A stretch of 64,000 nt of DNA from contig NZ_CP069812.1 of assembly GCF_016894385.1 (NCBI RefSeq), positions 186,001-250,000 on the forward strand, read 5' to 3'. This DNA comes from Cupriavidus oxalaticus. GTDB taxonomy: Bacteria; Pseudomonadota; Gammaproteobacteria; Burkholderiales; Burkholderiaceae. Made by a program: the position numbers and the translations under genes. Within the stretch, counting starts at the first letter, position 1, and every line of letters starts with the position of its first letter. The notes beneath the pieces were generated by a model, which had not been told where the DNA came from, did no database searches, and saw only the letters and a program-made list of their open reading frames with translations. Positions 56,324 through 64,000 of this stretch are shown piece after piece.

Positions 56324-56399
56324 TTAAGCGTCTGGCCGTTCTGCAGCAGGTCGGCGAGGCCGATTTCCTTATTGCTCATCATATTCATGGTGGGTCTCC

Positions 56400-58571
56400 T
56401 TACTTCACTTCCTTGAGATGGAACAGGCGGTGCTTGTCGATCGTGGTTTCGAAGCCGTCAGGCACGACGAAGGTCGTGGCGTCCGATTCGATGATGGCGG
56501 GACCCACGATGTGGTTGCCGGCCTTGAGGGCTTCCATCTTCCAGAGCGCGGCATCCACCCACTTCTTGTGCCGGTAAAACGGACGGGTGCCGAGGTAGGC
56601 TTCCTTGGGCGGCGTCGGGCCGGCATCCGGGTCTTCCGGCAGCACCGGCTTCTGGGTCACGACGGTGCCGCGCAGGATGGCGCCAGTGATCGAGAAGCCC
56701 AGTTCCGGCGAGCGGGCGGAACTTGCGTAGACGCGGCCGTAGGTGTTCTCGAAGGCCTCGACGATCTGGTCCCAGTCGGCGGCGCTTGCGGCGCTGGTCA
56801 CCGGCGAGACGATTTCGAGGTCATTCAACTGGCCCATGTACTGCATCTTGTAGCCGGGGATCAGCAGCACATCCTCGGGCTTGTAGCCGTTGAGGACGAA
56901 TTCGTCGATGACCTTGACTGCCAGTTCCGACCAGGCTTCCTGCAGGCTGTTGCAGGCGGCTTCCTTGTCGGCGTCGGGGGCGTGCTGGGCAACCCCAAGG
57001 TCCACCGACTTGTCGTAGCGGTACTCGAAGTCGGCGCAGGCGCAGCCGAAGGCCGAGAAGCCGGCCGCCCAGGCCGGCACGACCACGTCCTTGAAGCCGA
57101 CGCCCTCGGTGTAGCCGTAGGTGTGCACGGGGCCGGCGCCGCCATAGGAGAAGCAGGTGAAATCCGCCGGGTTGTAGCCCTTGGCACTGATGTTGGCGCG
57201 CAAGTACTCGGAAAGAGTGAGATCGAGAAGTTCGATGACGCCGGCGGCGGCATCCTCGACCGACAGGCCGAGCGGGTCGGCGATCTGCGCCTTGATGTGG
57301 TCGCGGGCGCGCTGCACGTCGAGCTTGATGGCGCCGCCCAGGAAGTTTTCCGGGTTCAGGTAGCCGAGCACGACGTGGCAGTCGGAGACCGACACCGTGT
57401 CGAGGCCGCTTTCCGGCCAGCAGGTGCCCACGCGGTAGCCGGCGCTGTCGGGGCCGAGCTTGATCGACTTGCTGTAGGGGTCGAGGCGCACGAAGCTGCC
57501 GGCGCCGGCGCCCACCGAGTCCATCGCTACCAGGGGCAGGGATAGCACCAGCCGCGCCATGTCGGGGTCGGACTTGATGGCGAAATTGCCCTTGGTGATC
57601 AGGGCCACGTCGAAGCTGGTGCCGCCGATGTCGGAGCAGGCAATGTTCTCGTCGCCCAGGTACTCGCCCAGCAGCTTGGAGCCGATGACGCCGCCGATGG
57701 GGCCGGAGACGATCGTGCGCGCGAGTTCCTTGGCCTTCCAGCTGATGGTGCCGCCGTGCGTGGCCATGACGCGCAGATCAAACTTGGCACCGTGCTTTTT
57801 GAACCGGTCGCTGACCTTCTTCAGCGTCTGACGCGAAGGCTCCGCGCCGTAAGCCTCGAGGATGGTGGTGTTCATCCTGTGGCTCTCCTTGCGCGACGGG
57901 TAGTAGTCCACCGAGGCGAACACCGGGATATCCGTCTTCAGCTTTTTCAGCTCCTCGCGCACGATGTCACGGGCGCGCTGCTCGCTCGATTCGTTCTTGT
58001 GGGATTGCAGCAGGCAGATGACGATGGCTTGCGAGTCGGCCTCCACCAGTTCTCGGGTAGCCTGGCGCACCTCGTCTTCGCGCAGGGGGATAACCAGCTT
58101 CCCCTGCACGTCGGTGCGTTCGGTGACACCGCGCGTGCGCGAGACGGGCACCAGGGGCTCGTCGTAGCGGTGGGTGTTCAGGTGGATGCGGTCCTCCAAT
58201 GCGTAGCCAAGATAGCTCTGCAGGGCGCGGCCCATCGAATGAATCTGCTCGAATCCGCGGTTGCAGATGAGGCCAACGGCGAGGCCCTTGCGCATCAGGA
58301 TGCGGTTGAGCATGGCCGTACCGGAGTAGACACACGTCACCAGCTCCGGATAGACGTCGTCTACCGTCCGGTCCCAGTGGGCGAGGGCGTCTTCGGAAGA
58401 TTTGTAGATGGCAAGCGATTCGTCGCCGGGATTGCTCTGCGCCTTGCCGACCACGAAGCGGCCATCGGAGCGCACGAAGAATGTGTCGGTCATCGTGCCA
58501 CCAGCATCGATGCCCATCACCTGTACGGTGGACTGCGATTGCATACTGCCTCCTGTCATTGGTGTAGTCAT
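56400..58571 (-). CDS. acxA: Acetone carboxylase beta subunit
   Basis: 723 residues of the hydantoinase-A/oxoprolinase family. ATPase-type start VMGIDAGGTMTDTFFVRSDGRFVVGKAQSNPGD; TCVYSGTAMLNRILMRKG; HGGTISWKAKELARTIVSGPIGGVIGSKLLG; CSDIGGTSFDVALI; AMDSVGAGAGSFVRLDPYSKS; CFSYGGAGPVHTYGYTEG. First gene of the acx operon, preceded by a sigma-54 promoter whose start would be about 17 bases upstream. GGGAG supports ATG 58571; an in-frame GTG at 58586 is less likely. This subunit is intact. Confidence 0.95.
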   Translation of the reverse strand: MTTPMTGGSMQSQSTVQVMGIDAGGTMTDTFFVRSDGRFVVGKAQSNPGDESLAIYKSSEDALAHWDRTVDDVYPELVTCVYSGTAMLNRILMRKGLAVGLICNRGFEQIHSMGRALQSYLGYALEDRIHLNTHRYDEPLVPVSRTRGVTERTDVQGKLVIPLREDEVRQATRELVEADSQAIVICLLQSHKNESSEQRARDIVREELKKLKTDIPVFASVDYYPSRKESHRMNTTILEAYGAEPSRQTLKKVSDRFKKHGAKFDLRVMATHGGTISWKAKELARTIVSGPIGGVIGSKLLGEYLGDENIACSDIGGTSFDVALITKGNFAIKSDPDMARLVLSLPLVAMDSVGAGAGSFVRLDPYSKSIKLGPDSAGYRVGTCWPESGLDTVSVSDCHVVLGYLNPENFLGGAIKLDVQRARDHIKAQIADPLGLSVEDAAAGVIELLDLTLSEYLRANISAKGYNPADFTCFSYGGAGPVHTYGYTEGVGFKDVVVPAWAAGFSAFGCACADFEYRYDKSVDLGVAQHAPDADKEAACNSLQEAWSELAVKVIDEFVLNGYKPEDVLLIPGYKMQYMGQLNDLEIVSPVTSAASAADWDQIVEAFENTYGRVYASSARSPELGFSITGAILRGTVVTQKPVLPEDPDAGPTPPKEAYLGTRPFYRHKKWVDAALWKMEALKAGNHIVGPAIIESDATTFVVPDGFETTIDKHRLFHLKEVK

Positions 58572-58596
58572 GGTGGGATCTCCCACGACTCATCCA

Positions 58597-58613
58597 TGGC
58601 AAAGCTTGTGCCA
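58597..58613 (-). promoter_or_regulatory. Sigma-54 promoter of acxABC
   Basis: Minus strand TGGCAC-AAGCT-TTGCCA, an exact match to the -24/-12 consensus TGGCAC-N5-TTGC. Transcription would begin about 12 bases on, near 58588, giving a very short leader to acxA. An AcoR-type activator gene is nearby. Confidence 0.9.
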
Positions 58614-58744
58614 GGCTAGGCCGGCAGCAGGGAGCAGCCCCGCAAGGCGATTGAATTCAACGAGTTGCCGGCATTGTCTGGCCACTCCGCGGGCGGCAGC
58701 AGGCCCGTCGTCAGTGTCCGGATTCACGACGCCCTGCACAGCGG

Positions 58745-58761
58745 TGTCCGGGAATCGGACG
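58745..58761. promoter_or_regulatory. Candidate AcxR site, acxA side
   Basis: TGTCCGG-GAA-TCGGACG, a 7-3-7 near-palindrome about 140 bases upstream of the sigma-54 promoter, with half-sites TGTCCGG at 58715-58721 and 58767-58773. It has the same core as the two sites in front of the activator gene. Confidence 0.6.
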
Positions 58762-58905
58762 CTTTCTGTCCGGCGGAAGATCTGCCGGTCGCTGCCGGAT
58801 GGACAGGAACCTCGACGTTCCCGGGCGCTGCCACGCAGATTGCTTGTGGCTGGCATGCGCTATGCAATGGCTTCACGCGAATGGCAGCGAAATATGGTGA
58901 AGCCC

Positions 58906-59445
58906 ATGAAGAATTCAATGAGGTCAAGGCGCCTGAATGTCGGAGCAGTTGCCGACATGGAGCTGGCGATCGGAACCCATCTCGTCACCAATCGACTTTG
59001 GTACACGCATCATGGCGTCTACGCAGGGACCGGCAAGGTCGTGCACTACGCAGGTCTGTCGCGGTCACTGCGTCGCGGGCCGGTGCACGAGGTCACGCTC
59101 GCGGAATTCGCGCATGGGCATCCGGTCTGGGTCCGGCAAAGCCCCGGCGCCAGGTTCGCTGGTGTGGAAGCCGTCGAACGCGCCTACTCCCGCATCGGCG
59201 AGGATCGCTATCGCCTGATCTCCAATAACTGTGAGCACTTCTGTACGTGGTGCCTGTATGGCGAGAGCCGCAGCGAGCAGATCGATGCATGGAGGTTCCG
59301 GGCAAGCGATGCGGTCGCTGCCGGGTTCAAGGTCGTCAGGCTGCTCATGGTCGCCGCCTCGCTAAGTGTGTCCGTGCTGCGAGCAGTTTCCCGATTCGGA
59401 TTCGAGGGCCAGGCATTCGCGAACTCAACGCAATCCACTTCCTGA
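58906..59445 (+). CDS. LRAT / NlpC-P60-like thiol hydrolase
   Basis: About 179 residues. Lecithin-retinol-acyltransferase-like motifs: GTHLVTNRLWYTHHGVYAGTGKVVHYAG with catalytic-type H36, and NNCEHFCTWCLYGE with catalytic Cys C109. A C-terminal hydrophobic helix (VVRLLMVAASLSVSVLRAV) may anchor it to a membrane. Several in-frame ATG lie at 58855, 58867, 58894, 58906, 58918 and 58957; 58906 has GGTGA at the right distance. It sits between acxA and its presumed activator, divergent from acxA; its link to acetone metabolism is unknown. Confidence 0.75.
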   Translation: MKNSMRSRRLNVGAVADMELAIGTHLVTNRLWYTHHGVYAGTGKVVHYAGLSRSLRRGPVHEVTLAEFAHGHPVWVRQSPGARFAGVEAVERAYSRIGEDRYRLISNNCEHFCTWCLYGESRSEQIDAWRFRASDAVAAGFKVVRLLMVAASLSVSVLRAVSRFGFEGQAFANSTQSTS

Positions 59446-59471
59446 ACCCGCGCGCGGGCACTGGTTGGCGC

Positions 59472-59519
59472 TGTCCGGTTTCCGGACACCTTGAACCCGG
59501 GATGACCGGAAGCCGGACA
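59472..59519. promoter_or_regulatory. Two palindromic candidate AcxR sites upstream of the activator gene
   Basis: TGTCCGG-TTT-CCGGACA (59472-59488, perfect 7-3-7) and TGACCGG-AAG-CCGGACA (59503-59519, one mismatch). Centres are 31 bases apart, three helical turns, as expected for side-by-side binding of a Fis-type HTH protein. They lie 111-158 bases before the activator gene. Confidence 0.7.
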
Positions 59520-59629
59520 CCTTCCGGTGGCTTGCTGCAAAGCACAAATTATTGATTTGAAAAGAGATTTATTGACTTGGTGATGGCACGCGGATACGGT
59601 TACTGCAGTCAATTGAGAGCGACCGTACT

Positions 59630-61639
59630 ATGCCGTTTTCTCGTTGCGGCACCCTGATCCCCCGCCTGGGCGACGAGCCCGTCGTGGCTTCCGCGTGGGA
59701 GCATTTTGTGCAGGACCAGCCCCTGGAAGTGGCCGGTGTGTGCAGTGTCGTCCTGGCGTCGTGGCAGCGCTGTCGTTCCGAGGCCGTTGACCCTGCCAGG
59801 CACTCCGCACCGGCGGCTGCAGCCGAACGTGTCCGCCAGCTGCAGCGGCAGAACCGGGAGCTCTGCGAAGCCGCGCGCCCGGCACTCGAGAGCCTGCGCG
59901 ACATCCTGCGGGAATGCGGCACGCTCATCATGCTCTGCGACCCGGGCGGAACCGTTCTTCACCTCAATGGCGAGACCAGGGCCCGCAGCGTTGGCGAGGG
60001 AATCAACCTGGCCACCGGTGGCTGCTGGAATGAGGATGTCATCGGCACCAACGCCATCGGCACCGCGATCGCCACCGCTGCTCCGGTTCAGATCCATGCC
60101 GACGAGCATTTCTGCCTGGACGTCAAGCGCTGGACCTGCGCCGCGGCTCCCATTCTTGACCCCTTCAGTCGCACCCTGTTGGGGGTCGTGGATGTTTCCG
60201 GTGTCAAGGAAACCTTCCATGGCCATACCTTGGGCCTGGTGGTGGCCGCTGCCAGGCAGATCGAAGGCGAACTGGCCCGCCGCGACGTTGCGCTCCACGA
60301 GCGGCTGCTGACCCGGGCCATTGATCATTTCATCCGTTACGCCAGCGACTACGTTGTGCTTGTCGACAGCCGCGGACGCATTGTTCGTATCAACGGAAAT
60401 GCGCAGGCGGCGCGGGAGAGCCATGAAGTTCGGCTGCCCTCGGAAGTTGGCAGCCAGGTACCGGGGCTCAATCTCGCATTGCCCGAAATTGATCGATCCT
60501 GCCAACGCCCGGAATGGCTGCGTCCCGAATGGCTGCACCCGGTGAAGGACCATGACGGCATGCTCGGTACGGCGCTGGTGATCCCGCTCGCGACGCGCCA
60601 GAATCGAACCACCGTATCGCTGCCCACGGCCACGGCCACGGCAACAATGGCAGGCGATGCGTTTGGTGAAATCATAGGCGGAAGCGCGGTGCTGGAGGCG
60701 ACCAAGGCACGCGCGCGCCGTATCGCCCCTCTCGATCTGCCTGTGCTGCTCCTTGGCGAGACTGGCGCAGGGAAGGAGCTCTTTGCCAGAGCCCTGCATC
60801 GGGCAGGTAATCGCCCCGAGGGTCCGTTCATTGCCGTCAATTGCGGCGCTTTCACCCGTGAGCTGCTGGCCAGCGAACTCTTTGGCTATTCCGATGGCGC
60901 CTTTACGGGCGCCCGCCGTGGCGGTCTTCCGGGGAAGTTTGAGCAAGCCGACGGTGGCACGCTCTTCCTCGACGAAGTCGGCGAGTTGCCGCTTGACATG
61001 CAGCCCCACCTGTTGCGCGTGCTGCAGGATGGCATTGTGGTCCGCCTGGGCGATACCCGCGAGCGGCGCGTTTCGGTGCGCGTCGTCGCAGCCACGAACC
61101 GTGATCTGCAGCAGGAGATCTCCGCCGGGCGCTTTCGCGAAGACCTGTACCACCGCCTCTGCGTGGTCAGCCTGCCACTACCGCCGCTGCGCGATCGGCC
61201 TGGCGATATCGAGGCAATCATCGCGCATCTCAACAGCAAACTCGCACGCAAGTATGGCTGTGTGCCCAAGCAGCTTGAACCCGCCCTGCACCAAACGCTT
61301 CTGAGCTATCGCTGGCCGGGTAACATACGTGAACTGCAGAATGTCTTCGAGGTGATGTTTGCGCTCAGCGAAGGCGACATTATCGACACGTCTTTACTAC
61401 CCCCGAGCATCGCACAGTCGGTAAAGGACTCATTGCCCATGTCAACCTCGACGCGGATACCTGGCACATTCGGTCGCCTCGAGGAATTGGAGAGACAGGC
61501 GATACTTGATGCGATCGCGAATTCCCACGGAAATATATCTATGGCTGCCCGGACTCTGGGTATTTCGAGGAGTACGTTGTACGTGAAGTTGGCCACGATT
61601 CGGGCTGAGCCGGTCTTGGCTCCGCCAAGTCATCCATAG
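59630..61639 (+). CDS. acxR: AcoR/AcxR-type sigma-54 activator
   Basis: 669 residues. N-terminal GAF-containing sensor (about 60-230; [18 protein letters not shown] and [13 protein letters not shown] are AcoR-type), then a PAS-like region near 240-330, then the AAA+ domain: Walker [15 protein letters not shown], the sigma-54 contact loop [57 protein letters not shown], and a C-terminal Fis HTH ([20 protein letters not shown]). Its place beside acxABC with a sigma-54 promoter supports the acetone-carboxylase activator role; the symbol is by context. ATG 59630 is the first in frame. Confidence 0.88.
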   Translation: MPFSRCGTLIPRLGDEPVVASAWEHFVQDQPLEVAGVCSVVLASWQRCRSEAVDPARHSAPAAAAERVRQLQRQNRELCEAARPALESLRDILRECGTLIMLCDPGGTVLHLNGETRARSVGEGINLATGGCWNEDVIGTNAIGTAIATAAPVQIHADEHFCLDVKRWTCAAAPILDPFSRTLLGVVDVSGVKETFHGHTLGLVVAAARQIEGELARRDVALHERLLTRAIDHFIRYASDYVVLVDSRGRIVRINGNAQAARESHEVRLPSEVGSQVPGLNLALPEIDRSCQRPEWLRPEWLHPVKDHDGMLGTALVIPLATRQNRTTVSLPTATATATMAGDAFGEIIGGSAVLEATKARARRIAPLDLPVLLLGETGAGKELFARALHRAGNRPEGPFIAVNCGAFTRELLASELFGYSDGAFTGARRGGLPGKFEQADGGTLFLDEVGELPLDMQPHLLRVLQDGIVVRLGDTRERRVSVRVVAATNRDLQQEISAGRFREDLYHRLCVVSLPLPPLRDRPGDIEAIIAHLNSKLARKYGCVPKQLEPALHQTLLSYRWPGNIRELQNVFEVMFALSEGDIIDTSLLPPSIAQSVKDSLPMSTSTRIPGTFGRLEELERQAILDAIANSHGNISMAARTLGISRSTLYVKLATIRAEPVLAPPSHP

Positions 61640-61703
61640 GCGAACCAAAGCGAAGCGCAACAATATTCGTGGTTCCCGCCTCCCCGGAATTCCTCGGTGA
61701 ACC

Positions 61704-61733
61704 AAAAAAAACGCCCCGCATAAACCGCGGGGC
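61704..61733 (-). terminator. Terminator of the dctBD transcript
   Basis: Read on the minus strand: GCCCCGC-(7)-GCGGGGC hairpin followed by a run of eight T (61704-61711 on the plus strand are A). It lies 128 bases after the dctD stop. No convincing gene is seen in that gap; a Trp-rich 43-codon frame at 61740-61871 overlaps dctD. Confidence 0.85.
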
Positions 61734-61860
61734 CATCAATTACCACGAAGACTGATACTGCCGGCAGGGCACCTGCCAATGCCACAACCGCCAACGAAGC
61801 ATAGAAAACCAATATGACGCCCACATGGCAACAAGGTGAACACCCAATGACAGCCAAAGA

Positions 61861-63198
61861 TCAAAGCCCATACCGCTTGATCTTGTCATACAGCGTAGCC
61901 TTCCCAACCTGCAGCAAATCAGCCGCCTGACTGACAGCACCCCCCGTCTGCGCCAGCGCATCGGCAATCACCGCCCGCTCATATCGCTCCATCCTCTCCC
62001 GCAGCGGCGCGGTCTCGTCCGCAGTCGCCGCATGCGCACCCGCTTGCCCGCCCTCAGGCACCCCCAGCACCAGCCGGTCCGCCGCATTCCGCAACTCCCG
62101 CACATTCCCAGGCCAAGGCCGCTGCTGCAGCCCCTGCCGCTGCGCCTCCGACAGGATCGGCGCCGGCCGCTGATAGCGCACCGCCGCCACCAGCATGAAG
62201 TGCTCGAACAACGCCACGATATCCTCGCGCCGTTCCCGCAAGGGCGGCAGCGCAATCGTGACCACGTTCAGCCGGTAATACAGGTCTTCGCGAAACGTGC
62301 CTTGTGCCACCAGCGCATCCATATCCCCCTTTGCCGCCGCCACAATGCGCACATCGATCTTCACCGACGCATTCGACCCCAGCCGCTCCAGCGTGCCTTC
62401 CTGCAGCACCCGCAGCAGCTTGACCTGCAGCGCCAGCGGCATGCTCTCGATCTCGTCGAGAAAAAGCGTCCCGCCCGACGCGTGCTCCAGCTTGCCGATA
62501 CGTCGCTTGCCCGCTCCGGTGAAAGCGCCTGCCTCATGCCCGAACATCTCGCTCTCGAAGATAGCTTCAGGCACCGCCCCGCAGTTCAGCGCAATAAACG
62601 GACCCTCCGCGCGACCGGACAGCGCGTGCAAGCTGCGCGCCACCAGTTCCTTGCCAGTGCCGGTTTCGCCATTGATCATCACCGGCACGTCGGTCGGCGC
62701 CACGTTGGCCACCAGCGCCCGCACCTGCCCGATCGCCGGCGAACGCCCGATGATCCGCGTACCCGCCGCGGGACCGGCCAGCTCACGCCGCAACGCCTGG
62801 TTCTCCAGTTCGAGCGCCCGCCGCTCCAGCGCCCGGCGCACGGTGTCCGTCAGCCGGTCGGCCCCGAAAGGCTTCTCGATAAAGTCATAGGCGCCTTCAC
62901 GCATCGCCTGCACGGCCATCGTGATATCGCCATGCCCCGTCACCAGCACCACCGGCACGCCAGGCGCCGCATTGCGGCAGTGCTGCAGCAGGTCCAGCCC
63001 GCTGGCGCCCGGCAGGCGCACGTCAGTCACCACGACGCCGGGAAAGCCCGCGTGCAGATGCGGCATGGCGGCTTCGGCCGATGGCAGCGCCAGCACGGTA
63101 AAGCCCGCAAGCTCCAGGCTTTGCGCGGTGGCCTGCCGCACCAGCGGCTCGTCTTCGACAAACAGGACTCGCAGACCGTCTTGCATGGCAATGCTCAT
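61861..63198 (-). CDS. dctD: Sigma-54 response regulator DctD
   Basis: 445 residues: receiver domain (phosphorylation D59 in VVVTDVRLPG; FVEDEPLVRQA acidic pocket; KPF Lys), AAA+ domain (GETGTGKELVARSLH, contact loop [41 protein letters not shown]) and a Fis HTH (GGAVSQAADLLQVGKATLYDKIKRYGL). Activates C4-dicarboxylate uptake genes (dctA or dctPQM) when phosphorylated. ATG 63198 overlaps the dctB stop (ATGA). The transporter genes are outside the window. Confidence 0.92.
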   Translation of the reverse strand: MSIAMQDGLRVLFVEDEPLVRQATAQSLELAGFTVLALPSAEAAMPHLHAGFPGVVVTDVRLPGASGLDLLQHCRNAAPGVPVVLVTGHGDITMAVQAMREGAYDFIEKPFGADRLTDTVRRALERRALELENQALRRELAGPAAGTRIIGRSPAIGQVRALVANVAPTDVPVMINGETGTGKELVARSLHALSGRAEGPFIALNCGAVPEAIFESEMFGHEAGAFTGAGKRRIGKLEHASGGTLFLDEIESMPLALQVKLLRVLQEGTLERLGSNASVKIDVRIVAAAKGDMDALVAQGTFREDLYYRLNVVTIALPPLRERREDIVALFEHFMLVAAVRYQRPAPILSEAQRQGLQQRPWPGNVRELRNAADRLVLGVPEGGQAGAHAATADETAPLRERMERYERAVIADALAQTGGAVSQAADLLQVGKATLYDKIKRYGL

Positions 63199-64000
63199 AG
63201 GGGAGTGGAAACCGGCAGCGCCTCGTTCGCGCCGGGGCTGGCCGGCGCGCGCGCCAGCACCAGCGTGAACTGCGCGCCGCCGCCGGGCATGTTGGCCACG
63301 CTGAGCTGGCCGCCGAACTCGCGCACGATCGACGACGAGATCGCCAGCCCCAGCCCCAGGCCCTGCCCGGTTTCCTTGGTGGTGAAGAAGGGTTCGAACA
63401 GGCGCGGCAGCGCTTCCGGCGCGATGCCGGTGCCGTTGTCGCGCACGGCGATGGTGACGGTGCCGCCGTTGGTGTCGCTGTTGGTGCCGCTGTTGGTGCC
63501 GCTGTTGGTGCCGCCATCGGCCTGCACCTCGATGTCGATGCGGCCTTGCGCGGGCGCCGCCGAGGCGATGGCGTCGAGCGCATTGCCGATCAGGTTCAGC
63601 AGCACCTGTTCAAGCTTGAGTTCGTCGGCACGCACGGACAGGCCAGGCTGCTCGTCGAGCCCAGCCACGCTGATCGTCACCGCACCCAGCCGCGGCGCCA
63701 GCAGCGCCAGCACGTGGTCCAGCGCGGTGCGCACCACCACCGGCCGCCGCACCGGGCGCGCCTTGCCGGCGAACAGCTTGAGCTGGCCGGTGATCTTGCC
63801 CATGCGCTCGGTCAGGTCGGCGATGGCAGTCAGGTTGCCTTCGGCCGCGGCCAGCTGGCCCCGCTCCAGCAGCACGCGGGTGTTGTCCGAGAAGGTGCGC
63901 AGCGCCGCCAGCGGCTGGTTCAGCTCATGCGTGATGCCGGCCGCCATCTGCCCCAGCGCGGCCAGCTTGCTGGCCTGCACCAGTTCGTCCTGCGCCGCGC
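63195..64000 (-). CDS. dctB: Sensor kinase DctB, C-terminal part
   Basis: The last 268 residues; the N-terminal periplasmic sensor and membrane segments are outside the window. H box ASKLAALGQMAAGITHELNQPLAALRTFSDN (phospho-His in THELNQP), N box LEQVLLNLIGNALDAI, G boxes VRDNGTGIAP and GLGLGLAISSSIV. A low-complexity insert (GTNS repeated about three times, from 12-bp units at 63469-63516) lies just before the D/N-G box. Coupled to dctD by an ATGA overlap. Confidence 0.92.
   Translation of the reverse strand, partial: AAQDELVQASKLAALGQMAAGITHELNQPLAALRTFSDNTRVLLERGQLAAAEGNLTAIADLTERMGKITGQLKLFAGKARPVRRPVVVRTALDHVLALLAPRLGAVTISVAGLDEQPGLSVRADELKLEQVLLNLIGNALDAIASAAPAQGRIDIEVQADGGTNSGTNSGTNSDTNGGTVTIAVRDNGTGIAPEALPRLFEPFFTTKETGQGLGLGLAISSSIVREFGGQLSVANMPGGGAQFTLVLARAPASPGANEALPVSTPL
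63469..63516 (+). repeat. 12-bp coding tandem repeat in dctB
   Basis: Four units of TTGGTG(C/T)CGC(T/C)(G/A), encoding GTNS-type repeats on the minus strand between the N box and G1 box of the kinase. Copy number may vary between strains. Confidence 0.85.

Larger units (their letters stand above)
52729..56388 (-). pseudogene. acxB: Acetone carboxylase alpha subunit, split by an IS
   Basis: Hydantoinase-B-type alpha subunit of acetone carboxylase, broken by insertion at codon 20-21. The 5' piece (56388-56328, MNMMSNKEIGLADLLQNGQTL) and 3' piece (54992-52729, KQYRDGIIERTKATGHYNGL...) are in one frame once 54993-56327 is removed: CTT-AA joins G to give QTLKQY, and the total is 2325 bases, 774 codons plus stop, the normal length. 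All later conserved blocks are present (NDCAIGNVHPCD, ASRWGWHTFNAHQ, GTGACAVKDGLNHAA, YRGGCGFETLRMVW, NYLRGGPGFGDPIDRD). The start has AGGAG before it, 11 bases after acxA. Confidence 0.93.
58572..58905. other. Control region between acxA and the LRAT-like gene
   Basis: 334 bases with no sure gene. It holds the sigma-54 promoter (58597-58613) and, 100-175 bases upstream of it, activator-site-like sequences: TGTCCGG at 58715, TGTCCGG-GAA-TCGGACG at 58745-58761 and TGTCCGG at 58767. Spacing fits a sigma-54 enhancer. Confidence 0.7.

Noticed and set aside
55888..56388. A 166-codon frame starting at the acxB ATG and running into the IS
   Set aside because: Only its first 20 codons are acxB; the rest is antisense IS sequence and not a functional fusion.
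59553..59629. A sigma-54 promoter directly before the activator gene
   Set aside because: TGGCAC occurs near 59585 but no TTGC lies at the required distance.
61740..61871. A 43-codon Trp-rich frame after dctD on the minus strand
   Set aside because: It overlaps the dctD stop, has no ribosome site, and its composition looks random.

Overview
The window is a high-GC, gene-dense stretch of a betaproteobacterial chromosome. The gene set (ThiG/ThiE/ThiD, AhcY with an SAH riboswitch, TtcA, GlmU/GlmS, fused isobutyryl-CoA mutase IcmF, acetone carboxylase, a Bug-family binding protein, DmeF) and the protein sequences fit Burkholderiaceae, most likely Cupriavidus (the former Ralstonia eutropha / R. 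metallidurans group). This assignment comes from recognition only; no database search was run.

Layout. 1-7.1 kb: thiamine and one-carbon block. thiG (5' end outside the window) overlaps a long thiE; then a hotdog thioesterase, thiD on the other strand, the SAH riboswitch with ahcY, a small holin-like membrane protein, metF and a Mut7-C RNase-type protein. 7.1-21.6 kb: housekeeping genes: formyl-THF cyclo-ligase, lytic transglycosylase, NDUFA9-like reductase, GST, CCA-adding enzyme, MidA-like methyltransferase, a pteridine-reductase-like SDR with folB, ttcA, a lipoprotein, glmU and glmS, closed by a 25-bp perfect bidirectional terminator. 21.6-29 kb: mixed genes: outer-membrane-type protein, LysR with a divergent Bug-type binding protein, bacterioferritin, an odd tRNA-Cys, a GNAT acetyltransferase, DmeF, a haloacetate-dehalogenase-like hydrolase and an orphan AcrR-type operator. 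29-34 kb: two MocR-type regulators around an omega-amino-acid aminotransferase, with shared AACTGTnC boxes. 34-41 kb: icmF under a MerR/LiuR-type promoter, a HIT protein, 3-hydroxybutyryl-CoA dehydrogenase, a His-rich exported protein and a Crp/Fnr regulator. 41-50 kb: a complete branched-chain-type ABC importer (LivG, H, M, K, F) bracketed by two acyl-CoA ligases, which suggests uptake coupled to CoA activation of a carboxylic acid. 50-52 kb: DUF454 protein and nitronate monooxygenase. 52-61.6 kb: acetone carboxylase locus acxA-acxB-acxC, transcribed leftward from a clear sigma-54 promoter, an LRAT-like gene, and the AcoR/AcxR-type activator. 61.8-64 kb: dctD and the 3' part of dctB.

Main discoveries. 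acxB, the acetone carboxylase alpha subunit gene, is broken after its 20th codon by a 1331-bp IS5/IS1182-type element flanked by a TTAA duplication; removing the element and one TTAA restores a 774-codon frame exactly. The locus otherwise looks intact: it has a sigma-54 promoter at 58597-58613 and palindromic TGTCCGG-N3-CCGGACA sites that are candidate activator sites. Other points are the SAH riboswitch, a LiuR-type MerR promoter for icmF, MocR boxes, an AcrR-type operator with no efflux gene, a family of REP/REPIN-like palindromes, a MITE-like 34-bp inverted repeat, and a tRNA-Cys whose T stem has tandem G-A mismatches. I found no CRISPR array, rRNA, prophage or clearly new multi-gene system.
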